The position numbers and the translations under genes were made by a program. A stretch of 64,000 nucleotides of DNA, from the NCBI GenBank assembly GCA_030446805.1, contig JAUJMO010000002.1, positions 235,381 through 299,380 of the forward strand. Direction: 5' to 3'. This DNA comes from Caulobacteraceae bacterium (GTDB taxonomy: Bacteria; Pseudomonadota; Alphaproteobacteria; Caulobacterales; Caulobacteraceae). Under the pieces are notes generated by a model. It was not told the DNA's origin. It searched no databases and saw only the letters and a list, made by a program, of their open reading frames with translations. Positions 26,768 through 36,416 of this stretch are shown here, one piece after another. Position 1 is the first letter of the stretch; every line of letters starts with the position of its first letter.

Positions 26768-28084
26768 TTGAGCCCAGACCAGGGCGTCGCCCTTTTCGTC
26801 CTTCTGGCCGTCGTAGCCGCCCTGGTGCACGGCCGGATGCGTGCGGACGTCGTGGCTCTGACCGGCGCGGCCGCCTTGCTGATCTCGGGAACCATTCGAC
26901 CTGTCGAGGTTCAGGCGGCGTTCGCGAGCCCGGCGGTCATCGCGCTCGCCTCGCTCTTCGTCATAGCCTACAGCATCGAGCGCTCTGGTCTGTTGAGTCT
27001 GCTGATCCGCTCGGCCACCCGATTGTGCGGTCGTCTAGGGGCGGTCGGGCTGTGGTTGGTCATCGGACTGTGCGGCGGGGCTTCGGCTTTTCTCAACAAC
27101 ACGCCGATCGTGGTCCTGGCGGCGCCCGTGGTGCGCGACGTGGCGCGTTCGGTGAACCTGTCGCCCAAGCGGTTCCTGATCCCGCTCTCCTATGTGACGA
27201 TCATGGGCGGCGCCTGCACCTTGATCGGCACCTCGACCAATCTGCTGGTGGCCGACATGGCGAGAAACGCCGGCCAGCCCGCGATCGGATTGTTCGAAAT
27301 GGCTCCGGCAGGCCTGATCGTGGCGGCCGTGGGCGGACTCTACCTCCTGGTGTTCGGTGAGCGCCTCCTCAGCGACAAGGGCCCTCCACCCACGGCTCCG
27401 CTGAGTGTCCCTCACCAGCTGGAGCCGGGCGAGCCTCCGGACGATGCGGCTCTGGGCGACCCGGACATGTTCACGATCGACCGCCCGCTGGACGTGAACC
27501 GCGCCCTGGCCTCGCTCGCCGTGTTTGTGGGCGTGGTGGTGATCGCCGCTGTGGGACTGGCGCCCATCGCCGCCGCGGCGTTTGCGGGAGCCGTCCTGCT
27601 GATCTTGGTCCGAGCCATCAGCGCGGAGAACGCCTACCAAGGTCTGCGCCCCGACGTGCTCCTTCTGATCGCCGGCATGGTCGTTGTGGGCTTGGCCCTA
27701 GAAGTCACCGGTCTAGCCGAGCTGGCCACGCGAGGGATGATCGGCTGGCTTCAACCGCTCGGACCGCACGTTGCGCTGCTCATGCTGTACGGCGTGACCT
27801 TGTTCCTGACCGAGGCGCTATCGAACGCCACAGTCGCCGTGCTGGTGACCCCGGTCGCGGTTGCGCTGGCCGAAAGCCTGGGCGTGAGCCCGCGACCGTT
27901 TCTGGTGGCCGTCATGCTTGCCGCCAGCAACGCCTTCGCGACGCCTTTCGGCTACCAGACGAACGTTCTCGTCTTTCAACTCGGCAAGTACCGGTACGCC
28001 GATTTTCTGAGAGTAGGCCTGCCGCTGAACGTCCTCACCTGGCTCGCCGCCGTGTTGGTGATTCCGATGTTCTCACCGTTCTGA
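26768..28084 (+). CDS. SLC13-family (DASS) anion permease
   Basis: 438 aa, a divalent-anion/Na+ symporter-type membrane protein, from a TTG at 26768. The two family signatures are visible: ASAFLNNTPIVVLAAPVV plus GGACTLIGTSTNLLV in the first half, and EALSNATVAVLVTPVAVALA plus SNAFATPFGYQTNVLV in the second. Many bacterial relatives carry two TrkA-C domains between the halves; here only a ~60-residue hydrophilic linker remains (about residues 200-245). Substrate could be sulfate, dicarboxylate or another anion. Confidence 0.85.
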   Translation: MSPDQGVALFVLLAVVAALVHGRMRADVVALTGAAALLISGTIRPVEVQAAFASPAVIALASLFVIAYSIERSGLLSLLIRSATRLCGRLGAVGLWLVIGLCGGASAFLNNTPIVVLAAPVVRDVARSVNLSPKRFLIPLSYVTIMGGACTLIGTSTNLLVADMARNAGQPAIGLFEMAPAGLIVAAVGGLYLLVFGERLLSDKGPPPTAPLSVPHQLEPGEPPDDAALGDPDMFTIDRPLDVNRALASLAVFVGVVVIAAVGLAPIAAAAFAGAVLLILVRAISAENAYQGLRPDVLLLIAGMVVVGLALEVTGLAELATRGMIGWLQPLGPHVALLMLYGVTLFLTEALSNATVAVLVTPVAVALAESLGVSPRPFLVAVMLAASNAFATPFGYQTNVLVFQLGKYRYADFLRVGLPLNVLTWLAAVLVIPMFSPF

Positions 28085-28158
28085 ACGTCTCGCACTAAGC
28101 GGGGCGACCCAGCCAGAAGAGCCGGCTTGGGCAGGCGGAGCTATCCTAGTCCCCGCCG

Positions 28159-29781
28159 CTAAACCCGGTGCGATGGCCGGCTCAGGCCGAAGCTTTCGAA
28201 CATGGCCGCATGGGCGGCGACGCCCTCGAGCTCGGCGACGAGATCGTGCGCGCTACGGTCGGCGGCCTGTGGAGCCCGACTGTATTGCTCGAGATAGACG
28301 CGCAGGGTGGCCCCCGAGGTCCCCGTGCCGGAGAGGCGGAACACGATGCGACCCCCGTCTGCAAGCAGCAGCCGGACTCCCTGACGCTCCGAGCGCGCTC
28401 CGCTCACAGGGTCCACATAGGCGAAATCGTCGGCGCTCTCGACCCGCCGGCCGACTAGGACCCCCGTGGGAAAGCTCGCGAGCCGCCCCCGCAGACCGTC
28501 CATCAAGGCCGCGGCCCGTTCAGTGTCCAGACCTTCGTAATCCAGCCGGGCGTAGCCGTGCCGCCCGAAGCGGGCCCAGTGGTCGCGGACCACCGCCTCA
28601 ACAGACTGGCCCCGCGCGGCCATGATGTTCAGCCAGTAGAGCACGGCCCACAGGCCGTCCTTCTCCCGGACGTGATCCGAACCGGCGCCTGCGCTTTCTT
28701 CGCCACAGAGCGTGATCCTTCCGGCGTCGAGCAGGGAGCCGAAGAACTTCCAGCCGGTCGGCGTCTCGTAGCAGGGCACGCCCAAGTGCTCCGCCACCAC
28801 GTCGAGGGCGCGGCTGGTCGGCATCGAACGCGCCACGCCGGACAATCGGCCGCGGTAGCCCGGTATGTGCTCGGCGTTGGCGGCCAGAACGGCCAGGCTG
28901 TCGCTGGGGCTCACGACGAAACGGGGACCCACGATCATGTGTCGATCGCCGTCGCCGTCCGAAGCCGCGCCGAACTGGGGCGGATGGAGGCCGTTCATAC
29001 GCGCCATCAGCTCGGCCGCGTGCGTCGGATCCGGGTCCGGATGGCCGCCGCCGAAGTCAGGCAGCACCGCGCCACGCATGACCACGCCGGGTGCACCCAG
29101 ACGACGCTCGAACAGCTCGACCGCATAAGGGCCCGTCACTGCGTGCATGGCGTCGAAGGCCATGCTGAAGCCCGGGGCGCGCAGCAGCTCGCGGATGCGG
29201 TCGAAGTCGAACAATCGCTCCATGAGATCGGCGTAATCGGCGGCGGGATCGACCACTTCGATCTCCGTCGAACCCAGGCGCTGCGTACCTGTTACGGACA
29301 GGTCCACAGGATGGGCGTCCAAGATGGTGTAGCTTCGAAGAGTGCGGCTGACCTCGAAAATGGCCTCCGTGACATCCTCCGCCGAAGGAGCGCCGTTCGG
29401 GCCGTTGAACTTCACGCCGAAGTCGCCCTCGGGTCCGGCCGGGTTGTGGCTGGCCGACAGGATGATCCCGCCAAGGGCTTGCCGGCTGCGAATCAGGTTG
29501 GAGGCCGCCGGCGTCGACAGCACGCCGTCCCGGCCCACGACCAACCGGGGGCAGCCGTTGGCCGCCGCGATCCGGATGATGATCTGCAGCGCCTCGGCGT
29601 TGTAGTAGCGGCCGTCCCCGCCCACCACCAAGGGCGCGGTCGGCGGGCGAGCGATGAAGATCGCCTGCACGAAGGCCGCCAGGTAGTGCGGCTGTTGGAA
29701 GACCCTCGTCGCCTTGCGCAAGCCGGAGGTGCCGGGCCGCTGATCAGGAAAGGGTTCGAAACTTACGACGCGCGGGTTCAT
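28159..29781 (-). CDS. pgm: Phosphoglucomutase (alpha-D-glucose phosphate-specific)
   Basis: 540 aa, cytoplasmic enzyme interconverting glucose-1-phosphate and glucose-6-phosphate. The active-site phosphoserine loop is ILSASHNPAGP, the metal-binding loop is SDGDGDRHM, and the sugar-specificity loop CGEESAGAGSDHVREKDG is intact. The length matches the eukaryote-like glucose-specific family (about 540-550 aa) rather than the bifunctional PMM/PGM family. It stands alone and convergent to the SLC13 gene. Confidence 0.95.
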   Translation of the reverse strand: MNPRVVSFEPFPDQRPGTSGLRKATRVFQQPHYLAAFVQAIFIARPPTAPLVVGGDGRYYNAEALQIIIRIAAANGCPRLVVGRDGVLSTPAASNLIRSRQALGGIILSASHNPAGPEGDFGVKFNGPNGAPSAEDVTEAIFEVSRTLRSYTILDAHPVDLSVTGTQRLGSTEIEVVDPAADYADLMERLFDFDRIRELLRAPGFSMAFDAMHAVTGPYAVELFERRLGAPGVVMRGAVLPDFGGGHPDPDPTHAAELMARMNGLHPPQFGAASDGDGDRHMIVGPRFVVSPSDSLAVLAANAEHIPGYRGRLSGVARSMPTSRALDVVAEHLGVPCYETPTGWKFFGSLLDAGRITLCGEESAGAGSDHVREKDGLWAVLYWLNIMAARGQSVEAVVRDHWARFGRHGYARLDYEGLDTERAAALMDGLRGRLASFPTGVLVGRRVESADDFAYVDPVSGARSERQGVRLLLADGGRIVFRLSGTGTSGATLRVYLEQYSRAPQAADRSAHDLVAELEGVAAHAAMFESFGLSRPSHRV

Positions 29782-30177
29782 GTCGCTCCTGCCGAGGTCG
29801 GCTCCTTGTTGTCGAACCTAGGGTGGCTCGGCTTCGATTGCGGCCCGTGGATCATAGACGCTCCTGCACGCCTCCGGCTTCCCTGTAGGAGCCGACGCGG
29901 CGGGGTGGGTGTACGCTGGCGGGAACCGTTCCTTCTGTGAGTCGGTCCAGGGACTACGGGTCATCTCGCGGGACAACAAGCAGCCCAAGGTCCTTGTCCG
30001 TGTGGGCGAGGTCTTGGCGACGGGACTGGAGAGCCCTGAGAAGGGGCGGCGCTTCGAATCCACCGTCACCGAACACGGCCAGGAGCGGCCGCGCGCAGCG
30101 CAGCTCCTTGCGCTCAGAGGAGACCAAGGCCCCTCCGGTGTTCGGGCGGCGGGTCGCGGGCGATGAGCCTCGCCCGC
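29782..30177. other. Intergenic stretch, no clear gene
   Basis: About 395 bases between pgm and the stress gene block. A plus-strand frame of 85 codons (GTG 29909 to 30166) has no recognisable relatives by eye. A GGAACCGTTCC palindrome near 29922 is short and may be chance. Confidence 0.35.
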
Positions 30178-31029
30178 TCAACGATACATCAGCAAAGGGA
30201 TGGGGCAGGTCCGTGCCAGCGTCGTGGTGGTGCTCCCGACGATGAACTCGCGCAGCCGAGAGTGGCCATAGGCGCCCATCACCAGCAGGTCGGCGCCGCT
30301 GTCCCGCACGTGTTCCGAGATCACCTTGTCGACGGCGCCCTGCCGCAAGACGAATTCCGCGGCTTCGCCGTGCTTCGCAAGCGCCTCTCGAGCCCAGTCG
30401 AGCTGACGGCGGTGCTCCGCGTCGTCGGGGCCGACCATCAGCACCTGATGGCGCAGCCCCTCGAAGGCCGGGCGGACGCCTACGCGCTCCACGGCACGCT
30501 GGGCGCTTGGGCTGCCGTCGAAGGCGATCACAACGGTCTCGGTCGGTTTGAAGGCGCGAGAGGCCACCAGGACGGGCAGCGCGGAGACGCGCACCACCCG
30601 CTCCAGCTGCGACCCCAGGTGAAGTTTGGCGAAGTCCGCCGATTCGCCCCTTTTGCCGATCACGACCAGGTCCGCGCCTGCTTCAAGCTCCGTCACCGTC
30701 TCGAGTAAGGAGCCGTGCCGGAAGCGGGTGGTCACCTGCAGCACCTCGGCGTCGCGAACGCGCTGCTCGGCCCGCTTCAGGAGGGCGCGCCCGCGCTCCT
30801 GCTCCAGCCGGCTGCGGACCTCGTCGGCTCGGGCGAGCTGTTGCAGCAGATGTTCGCCGGCGCCGAGCCCGATGCTGCCGCTGAGGTCGGGGCTTCCCTG
30901 ACGCTCGCTCTTGTCGAGGACGTGCAGAATCTCGACCGACGCGGGCATGCGGCGGGCGCACCAGGCGGCGTGGTCGACGACGCTGTCGGCGTACACCGAG
31001 GCGTCGATGCAGGCGAGCACCTTGCTCAT
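30178..31029 (-). CDS. Universal stress protein, tandem UspA domains
   Basis: 283 aa, two UspA domains in tandem: residues about 1-145 and 150-283. The C-terminal domain keeps the ATP-binding pattern GAYGHSRLREFIVGSTT and starts with VIAFDGSPSAQRAVE. The N-terminal domain has a degenerate version (VIGKRGES). Such tandem proteins respond to oxygen, pH or other stresses. It follows the SulP gene by 11 bases and is likely co-transcribed. Confidence 0.92.
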   Translation of the reverse strand: MSKVLACIDASVYADSVVDHAAWCARRMPASVEILHVLDKSERQGSPDLSGSIGLGAGEHLLQQLARADEVRSRLEQERGRALLKRAEQRVRDAEVLQVTTRFRHGSLLETVTELEAGADLVVIGKRGESADFAKLHLGSQLERVVRVSALPVLVASRAFKPTETVVIAFDGSPSAQRAVERVGVRPAFEGLRHQVLMVGPDDAEHRRQLDWAREALAKHGEAAEFVLRQGAVDKVISEHVRDSGADLLVMGAYGHSRLREFIVGSTTTTLARTCPIPLLMYR

Positions 31030-31040
31030 CGTGGTCCTCC

Positions 31041-32549
31041 TTAGTGCGCGGCCAGGGTGTCGGGGGCGCCGGGCTTATCGTGGACGCCGAAGCGGTCGAT
31101 CATGGTCGAGCTCGCTTCGTTCAGGCCCACGACGTCCACCTCCGCGCCCTCGCGCCGGAACTTGAGGACGACCTTGTCGAGGGCGGCGACCGCGGAGATG
31201 TCCCAGAAATGGGAGCGGCTCACGTCGATGCGGACCCGCTGCAGCACCTCCTTGAAGTCAAAGGCGCTGGCGAAGGTGTCGGCTGATGCGAAGAAGATCT
31301 GGCCCTCCACGGTGTAGGTCCGCTCGGCGCCGTCGGGAGACAGCTCCGAGCTGAAGCTCACCAGCTTGCCCACCTTGCGGGCGAAGAAGACCCCGCTCAG
31401 GAGGACGCCGGCCAACACGCCCTGGGCCAAGTCGTGGGTCAGGACCACGACGGCCACGGTGACCACCATAACGATGCTGGACGTCGGCGGGTGCTTGCGC
31501 AGGTTTTTGATCGAGCCCCAGTTGAAGGTGCCGATCGACACCATGATCATCACGGCCACCAGGGCCGCCATGGGAATCTGACGCACCCAGTCGTTCAGGG
31601 CCACGATCAGGAAGAGGAGGAAACAGCCGGCCACCAGGCTGGACAGGCGTCCGCGGCCGCCGGATTTCACATTGATGACGGATTGGCCGATCATGGCGCA
31701 GCCGCCCATGCCGCCCAGGAAAGCGGTCACGATGTTGGCTACGCCTTGGCCTGCGCATTCCCGGTTCTTGTTCGACGGCGTGTCGGTGAGGTCGTCGACG
31801 ATTTGCGCGGTCAGCAACGACTCCAGCAGGCCCACGGCCGCCATGGTCGCCGAAACGGGGAAGATGATCCGCAGCGTCTCCAGCGTCAGCGGGACCTGGA
31901 TCCAGGCGAAGGTGGGAATAGACGACGGCAGCTCGCCCATGTCGCCCACGCGGCGGACGTCCATGTCGAGGACGATGGACAAGGCGGACAGCACCACAAT
32001 GGCGACCAGCGGCGAAGGGATCGCCCGGGTGATGCGCGGGAGCAGGTAGATGATGGCCAGTCCGCCGGCGACCATGGCGTAGGTCTCCCAGGGCACGCCG
32101 GTCAGCTCGGGCAGCTGCGCCATGAAGATCAGGATCGCCAGCGCATTGACGAAGCCGGTCAGGACCGAACGCGAGACAAAGCGCATGAGCGCGCCCAAGC
32201 GAAGCGCCCCGGCGGCGATCTGGATGAGCCCCATCAACACAGTGGCCGCGAACAGGTACTGGATCCCGTGGTCGCGGACGAGATCGATGAGCAGGAGTGC
32301 GATCGCGGCGGTGGCGGCCGAGATCATGGCCGGCCGTCCTCCGAGAAAGGCGGTTACAACGCAGATGGAGAAAGAGGCGTAGAGCCCGAGGCGCGGGTCG
32401 ACTCCGGCGATGATGGAGAAACCGATCGCCTCGGGGATGAGCGCCAGAGCGACGACGACACCGGCGAGGACGTCGCCTCGGATGTTGAAGAGCCAATCTC
32501 TCCGGAACGCAGCTAGGGAAAGCTCACGCCCCACGGCGGGTAAAGCCAT
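31041..32549 (-). CDS. SulP-family anion transporter with STAS domain
   Basis: 502 aa, SLC26/SulP inner-membrane transporter. The N-terminal half begins [20 protein letters not shown] and [19 protein letters not shown], the conserved substrate region; there are about 12 helices to residue 390. A C-terminal STAS domain follows ([20 protein letters not shown]). Substrate may be sulfate, bicarbonate or another anion; the family does not settle it. It is the probable first gene of a two-gene operon with the universal stress protein. Confidence 0.93.
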   Translation of the reverse strand: MALPAVGRELSLAAFRRDWLFNIRGDVLAGVVVALALIPEAIGFSIIAGVDPRLGLYASFSICVVTAFLGGRPAMISAATAAIALLLIDLVRDHGIQYLFAATVLMGLIQIAAGALRLGALMRFVSRSVLTGFVNALAILIFMAQLPELTGVPWETYAMVAGGLAIIYLLPRITRAIPSPLVAIVVLSALSIVLDMDVRRVGDMGELPSSIPTFAWIQVPLTLETLRIIFPVSATMAAVGLLESLLTAQIVDDLTDTPSNKNRECAGQGVANIVTAFLGGMGGCAMIGQSVINVKSGGRGRLSSLVAGCFLLFLIVALNDWVRQIPMAALVAVMIMVSIGTFNWGSIKNLRKHPPTSSIVMVVTVAVVVLTHDLAQGVLAGVLLSGVFFARKVGKLVSFSSELSPDGAERTYTVEGQIFFASADTFASAFDFKEVLQRVRIDVSRSHFWDISAVAALDKVVLKFRREGAEVDVVGLNEASSTMIDRFGVHDKPGAPDTLAAH

Positions 32550-32810
32550 GTCGCCTCATGTTTGAGGACCCTTCCAGGTCCGATTTGCACTAAGGGCGGC
32601 CGGGCCTGGGCTCGGCATCCGCAGCCGTTCACTGCCATACGCGGGGCCGGCCGATCATCGCGCAAGCGCGCGTTCAACAAACCTTATGGCCGCCCGGGCT
32701 CGCCAGGGCAACCCCCGAAGCGCTCCAGCCAGGCCCGCCGCGGCCGGTGCGGCTGATGGGGTCCCTCATCTGAGGCCATCGCCATCGTGCTCCGGCGACG
32801 AAGAACTCCG

Positions 32811-33563
32811 TCAGGGCGCGGTTCCGTCCTCGGTCGGGTCACCGTTCCGGGCGACTCGTCCGATGTAGATCGTGCAACTCGACCGGCAGCCCTGAAGGGG
32901 ATTGTCGAACTCGACCACCGGGCTTTGAACAGTCTGGAACACGGCTCGCATGTCCTGCAAGAAAGCGTCTTCCGGCGGGGCGTCGGACCACATGGCGAAC
33001 ACGCCGTCCGGCTTCAAACGGCCGCGGAGGCGCCCGAGCCCCTGGCGGGTGTAGAAGGCGCCGTGATCCGAGTTGAGCAGGGCTCCCGGTGAGTGGTCGA
33101 TGTCGAGCAGGATGGCGTCGTGCCTTCGGTCGGGCTGGGTGGGATCAAAGCCGCCCGAACCTGAAACCAGGGCGAAGAAGTCTCCCAACAGGAGTCGGCA
33201 CCGCGGGTCCCCCGACAAGCTCGGCCCGAGAGGGGCCAATCCACGGCGATGCCAGTCTATGACGGGCTCCAGAGCCTCGACAACCAGGAGGGAAGACACG
33301 CGCGGATCCTCGAGCGCGGCGCGCGCCGTGTAGCCCAGGCCCAGCCCGCCGACCACCACGTCGAGGCCGTGGGTCGCCAGAACCGCCAAGCCCAGCTGAG
33401 CAAGCGCCGTCTCCCCCACGGTGAACAGGCTGGACATGAGGAACTCTTCGCCCAGGATCACTTCGTGGACCTCGGTGTCGAGCGACAGGATTCGCCGGCG
33501 TCGAAGACTGATCGTCCCCATGACGGTTTCCTGGTGGTCCAGTTCCTCAAACAGCAGGCTCAT
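32811..33563 (-). CDS. Spermidine synthase-like methyltransferase-fold protein
   Basis: 250 aa with the Rossmann fold of spermidine synthases: DVVVGGLGLGYTARAAL (glycine-rich nucleotide loop), an acidic residue at the end of beta-2 (VVEALEPVIDWH), and AILLDIDHSPG for beta-4. The N-terminal beta-sheet reads MGTISLRRRRILSLDTEVHEV. The polyamine-binding residues of true SpeE are not evident, so the reaction is unknown. It is transcribed with the DUF2254 gene 57 bases upstream. Confidence 0.78.
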   Translation of the reverse strand: MSLLFEELDHQETVMGTISLRRRRILSLDTEVHEVILGEEFLMSSLFTVGETALAQLGLAVLATHGLDVVVGGLGLGYTARAALEDPRVSSLLVVEALEPVIDWHRRGLAPLGPSLSGDPRCRLLLGDFFALVSGSGGFDPTQPDRRHDAILLDIDHSPGALLNSDHGAFYTRQGLGRLRGRLKPDGVFAMWSDAPPEDAFLQDMRAVFQTVQSPVVEFDNPLQGCRSSCTIYIGRVARNGDPTEDGTAP

Positions 33564-33619
33564 CCTATCCCCTTCAGCGCTCGTCTTGGCGCCAGACGCA
33601 CGCGCATCGAACGGCGGCT

Positions 33620-34864
33620 TCAGTCTTCAGGAGGACGCCCCCGCGCGGCCCGCGTCAGGCGCGATTTGTCGGCGTCCAAGGTGAGTTCCCCCATAGCGCG
33701 CTCGAGCGCCAGGGCCGAATGGTCCCGCGCCGCGGCTTGCAGAGAAGCGTCGCCCAGCGCGGCGAGCGCGGCCAGGGCTTCCTGCAGACGCTCGCCAACC
33801 ACCGCGTCGCGCGCGCCGTAAATCGCGATCGGGGTGAAGAGATCGTCAAGGAGCTCCTCCGGGCGGAGCGGTTGAACCCGTAGATTCGGCAAGTCCGCCC
33901 GCGCGTCCGGGGCGGGCGCCTCGCGCACCCAGCGGGTCAAGAGGTCCACGCCGGTCGCAATCACATCGATGGCGGTCCCGGGGTCGTTGACGCCCGGCGA
34001 GAGCGCCTTGGCCCCGATCTGCCCCAACACGGTTAGACCGAAGCGGGGGTCCTGATCGAACGTCCGACGTTCGCCCAGGATGAAGGCGGCACGCAGCCGG
34101 CCGACCTCGTCCGTGGTCAGATTGGCTCGCCCGGAGAAGCGCAGCAAGGGCTGGGCGGCGTGCACGAAGATTCCTGGCATGGCCTCCACCTGGACAGTCA
34201 CGCCCAGCGCGCCAGCACACTTCTGCAGAGCATCGAGGTCGACGGCGCGCACGTAGCCGGTTGCGTCCGCGTCCACAGCCACTCCGGGGTCGTGCGCGCT
34301 TGCCGGCGCGGTCGGCATCTTACTGCGCGCGTGGAAGGCGCTCTCCGTCGCGTGCTTGACGCGGTCGATGGCCTCGTCGACCTGGCCCAGGAGTGACAGC
34401 TGCGCGATCCAGCGGATCAGGGCGGCGACCACCAGCAGCAGCACGACCACCGTGACGAAGAACAGGATGACCCGGCCTTGAGCGCCGTAGTAACCCGTGC
34501 GCAGCGCGAAAATGCCCACCACCGCATAGATGAAGGCGCCTACGAAGGTGGCGAGCGAACCTTGCCCGCGACCGTCCGAGACCATGAGCTTGGCCGCGCG
34601 GGGCGTCGCGAGCGCAGCCACGGCGGTGTAGGCGGTAACGAGCGTCGCGAGCGAGAAGGTGGCCACCGCCAACATGCTGCTGGCCAGGATCGACAGCACC
34701 TCATCAACCCCATTCGTTCCGATCTTGAGCGCGAGGTCCTCCGGCACCCAGCGGCGGAACACGACGGCGGCCAGCGCGGTGACCAGACCCAGGATGCTGT
34801 AGGCCGCCACACGCAGCCACAGCTGACGTCCGGCTTGGGAGAGCGTGAACAGCCACTCCCGCAT
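33620..34864 (-). CDS. DUF2254 membrane protein
   Basis: 414 aa, DUF2254. Four helices: LRVAAYSILGLVTALAAVVF near the N-terminus, SSMLAVATFSLATLVTAYTA, TFVGAFIYAVVGIFALRTG and VILFFVTVVVLLLVVAALIR. A conserved cytoplasmic or periplasmic domain contains GYVRAVDLDAL and DPRFGLTVLGQIGAKALSPGV. Function is unknown; members are common in stress and ion-homeostasis clusters. It sits two bases after the DUF421 gene stop, an operon arrangement. Confidence 0.88.
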   Translation of the reverse strand: MREWLFTLSQAGRQLWLRVAAYSILGLVTALAAVVFRRWVPEDLALKIGTNGVDEVLSILASSMLAVATFSLATLVTAYTAVAALATPRAAKLMVSDGRGQGSLATFVGAFIYAVVGIFALRTGYYGAQGRVILFFVTVVVLLLVVAALIRWIAQLSLLGQVDEAIDRVKHATESAFHARSKMPTAPASAHDPGVAVDADATGYVRAVDLDALQKCAGALGVTVQVEAMPGIFVHAAQPLLRFSGRANLTTDEVGRLRAAFILGERRTFDQDPRFGLTVLGQIGAKALSPGVNDPGTAIDVIATGVDLLTRWVREAPAPDARADLPNLRVQPLRPEELLDDLFTPIAIYGARDAVVGERLQEALAALAALGDASLQAAARDHSALALERAMGELTLDADKSRLTRAARGRPPED

Positions 34865-34866
34865 CC

Positions 34867-35358
34867 TCAGGACCGCTTCAAGATGGCGGTCAGCGAACCG
34901 TCCGATTCGAGGAGCACCACCTCGGCCTCGTCGAAGTCTCGCCCCCCGCTTTCGCGAACAGCGCTCATGAGTTCAGCTTCGGTGATCCGCTCTCTACGCA
35001 TCGCCGGGCCGATCGGTTCGCCGCCGCGCAGAAGCACCGTGGGCTCGGCGCGGATGAGCTTGGAGATTTTGGAGGAGCGGACCGACGTCCAGGTGACGGC
35101 GAACTGCAGGGCGATGAGCAGCGCCAAGGCGGATAGCCCCTCGGCGAGGGCCACGTCCTGGGACAGCAGGATGGTCGCCAGGGTCGATCCGAGCGCCACG
35201 GTCACGACGAGGTCGAAGGCGTTGAGCTTGGACAGCGTTCGCTTGCCCGAAACTCGCAACAGCAGGATCAGGCTGACGTAGCCCAGCACGCCGACGAGCA
35301 GCGTACGCCCGATGCCCGTCCAGCCCTGAAACAGCATGTCCGGCACGCTCATGGTCAT
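34867..35358 (-). CDS. DUF421 (YetF-like) membrane protein
   Basis: 163 aa. Three N-terminal helices (GVLGYVSLILLLRVSGKRT; FDLVVTVALGSTLATILL; LSALALLIALQFAVTW) precede the DUF421 cytoplasmic domain with PTVLLRGGEP, ITEAELMSAVRESG and EAEVVLLESDGSLT. The family is of unknown biochemical role, linked in Bacillus to spore/stress membranes. It is first in the DUF421-DUF2254-synthase-like operon. Confidence 0.9.
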   Translation of the reverse strand: MTMSVPDMLFQGWTGIGRTLLVGVLGYVSLILLLRVSGKRTLSKLNAFDLVVTVALGSTLATILLSQDVALAEGLSALALLIALQFAVTWTSVRSSKISKLIRAEPTVLLRGGEPIGPAMRRERITEAELMSAVRESGGRDFDEAEVVLLESDGSLTAILKRS

Positions 35359-35702
35359 CTCTCCGATCCGAGGCCTTGCTCGAGCGCCGCACCTTAGCGG
35401 AGCCCAACGGCGGCCGTTCCGCAGGGTTCTACTCCGGCGCGCGATCAGGCGTGCGGTCGCGCTCCAGCCCGGGTTCCGTCAGCCGGCGCCTGACCCCGGG
35501 GATCGCGGATAGCGCCCGCCCTGGCCTTCATCTTCGCAGCCTACCTCATCGGGCGGGTGCTGAATGCTGCTTGGGACCGCGGCGACCTCTGAGATCGTGG
35601 GCGCGCCGCCTCCGCGGATGGCCGCCGACGACGCCGGCGTTCAATCGCCAGACCTGCAAGGAGGTCTCCTGGACCCGGAGGCGAGGGCGCCGGCAGGATC
35701 GT
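35359..35702. other. Intergenic stretch with a possible gene remnant
   Basis: About 344 bases. On the plus strand near 35511-35592 a short frame reads ALAFIFAAYLIGRVLNAAW and ends at a TGA, like the tail of a small membrane protein, but a stop codon precedes it and no start is present. Otherwise nothing supportable is seen. Confidence 0.3.
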
Positions 35703-36017
35703 TCAGGGTCTGACCATTGCGGGAGCGCCGCCGGGCTCTCCATAAGCCGGAGTCTGACCGGCCGGCCCACCCGAGTCTCCGGTCGGCGTCACGGGATTGA
35801 CCGCCGCGCCTGCATTCTCCTGTGATACGGTCCCCACCGCGCCCGTCAGGGTTTCGGGCCGCGCCGCGGCCGCCCGCGCATCCGCGTCCGCCCCGTCACG
35901 GTTGCATCCCGCCGACCCGACGGCGAGGAACACCGATAGGAGGAGGGGCGTTCCAAGCGTTCGTGCTCCAATCGTTAGAGGATCCTGCTGTCTCGCGGCA
36001 GGGCTTGAGGGGAGCAC
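35703..36017 (-). CDS. Small lipoprotein (alternative start within the composite frame)
   Basis: From the GTG at 36017 the same frame gives 104 aa with an n-region, a hydrophobic core (PLLLSVFLAVGSAGC) whose lipobox is GSAGC, and a low-complexity, Gly/Ala/Thr/Pro-rich mature part (GAVGTVSQENAGAAVNP). This resembles the small lipoprotein at 52068-52376 in design, not in sequence. The internal leader is hard to explain if the whole composite were one cytoplasmic protein. No strong RBS is visible. Confidence 0.45.
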   Translation of the reverse strand: MLPSSPAARQQDPLTIGARTLGTPLLLSVFLAVGSAGCNRDGADADARAAAARPETLTGAVGTVSQENAGAAVNPVTPTGDSGGPAGQTPAYGEPGGAPAMVRP

Positions 36018-36368
36018 CCGAGGTCCCGGCGCCCTGTCGAGTCTAGGTCGTGATCCGTCGGAGCGAGTTCGGCGCTCTCCAGGAGGGACAGCCGGCCGCT
36101 GTCGGGCGCCCGGGCGCTCCGGTGGGGAGACTGCGCGCGCGGGCGACGCCGTCTGGCCCAGGCGTCGCAGTTCGCCAAAGGGTTCTTGGACCAGAAGCTC
36201 CACTTCGCGCTCCGATGCTGCTTCCAACTGAAGCAGATCCAGCGCTCCGGCCAGGGCGGCCTCGCGGGAAGCGAAGATCTGAGAGCCGCGTGCCTCAGGC
36301 AGGACTCTCCAGCCGTCTGGAAAGGCGATCACGGCCAGAATGCGGATGTCGTCTTGAGCTGGGGCCAT
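35703..36368 (-). CDS. Composite ORF: small unknown protein running into a lipoprotein
   Basis: An open frame of 221 codons from the ATG at 36368 (MAPAQDDIRIL). The first ~75 residues (AVIAFPDGWRVLPEARGSQ, then FASREAALAGALDL and ELLVQEPFGELRRLG) are paralogous to the separate 69-aa protein at 45198-45407, which ends right after its FGELVAL. The next ~85 residues are Arg/Pro-rich and look like unconstrained read-through, and the last part carries a lipoprotein leader. The ORF is therefore probably two genes joined by loss of a stop or by an indel. A GTTCA-N4-TGAAC operator-like palindrome lies 33 bases upstream. Confidence 0.5.
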   Translation of the reverse strand: MAPAQDDIRILAVIAFPDGWRVLPEARGSQIFASREAALAGALDLLQLEAASEREVELLVQEPFGELRRLGQTASPARAVSPPERPGARQRPAVPPGERRTRSDGSRPRLDRAPGPRVLPSSPAARQQDPLTIGARTLGTPLLLSVFLAVGSAGCNRDGADADARAAAARPETLTGAVGTVSQENAGAAVNPVTPTGDSGGPAGQTPAYGEPGGAPAMVRP

Positions 36369-36400
36369 GACGCAGCATAGGGCGACCTCGCCCTGGCTTC

Positions 36401-36416
36401 GGTTCAACGTTGAACA
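36401..36416. promoter_or_regulatory. Operator-like inverted repeat, site 1
   Basis: GGTTCA-ACGT-TGAACA, containing the perfect 14-bp palindrome GTTCAACGTTGAAC (36402-36415). It lies 33 bases upstream of the ATG at 36368. The same arms and the same N4 spacing recur at 39162-39177, upstream of the PCuAC-like gene. Confidence 0.5.

Noticed and set aside
30050..30065. TTCGAATCC, like the T-loop of a tRNA
   Set aside because: The flanking bases cannot form a T-stem, and no D-arm, anticodon arm or acceptor stem is present.
29909..30166. 85-codon plus frame starting at GTG
   Set aside because: No recognisable family, no RBS, and the composition is compatible with chance in high-GC DNA.
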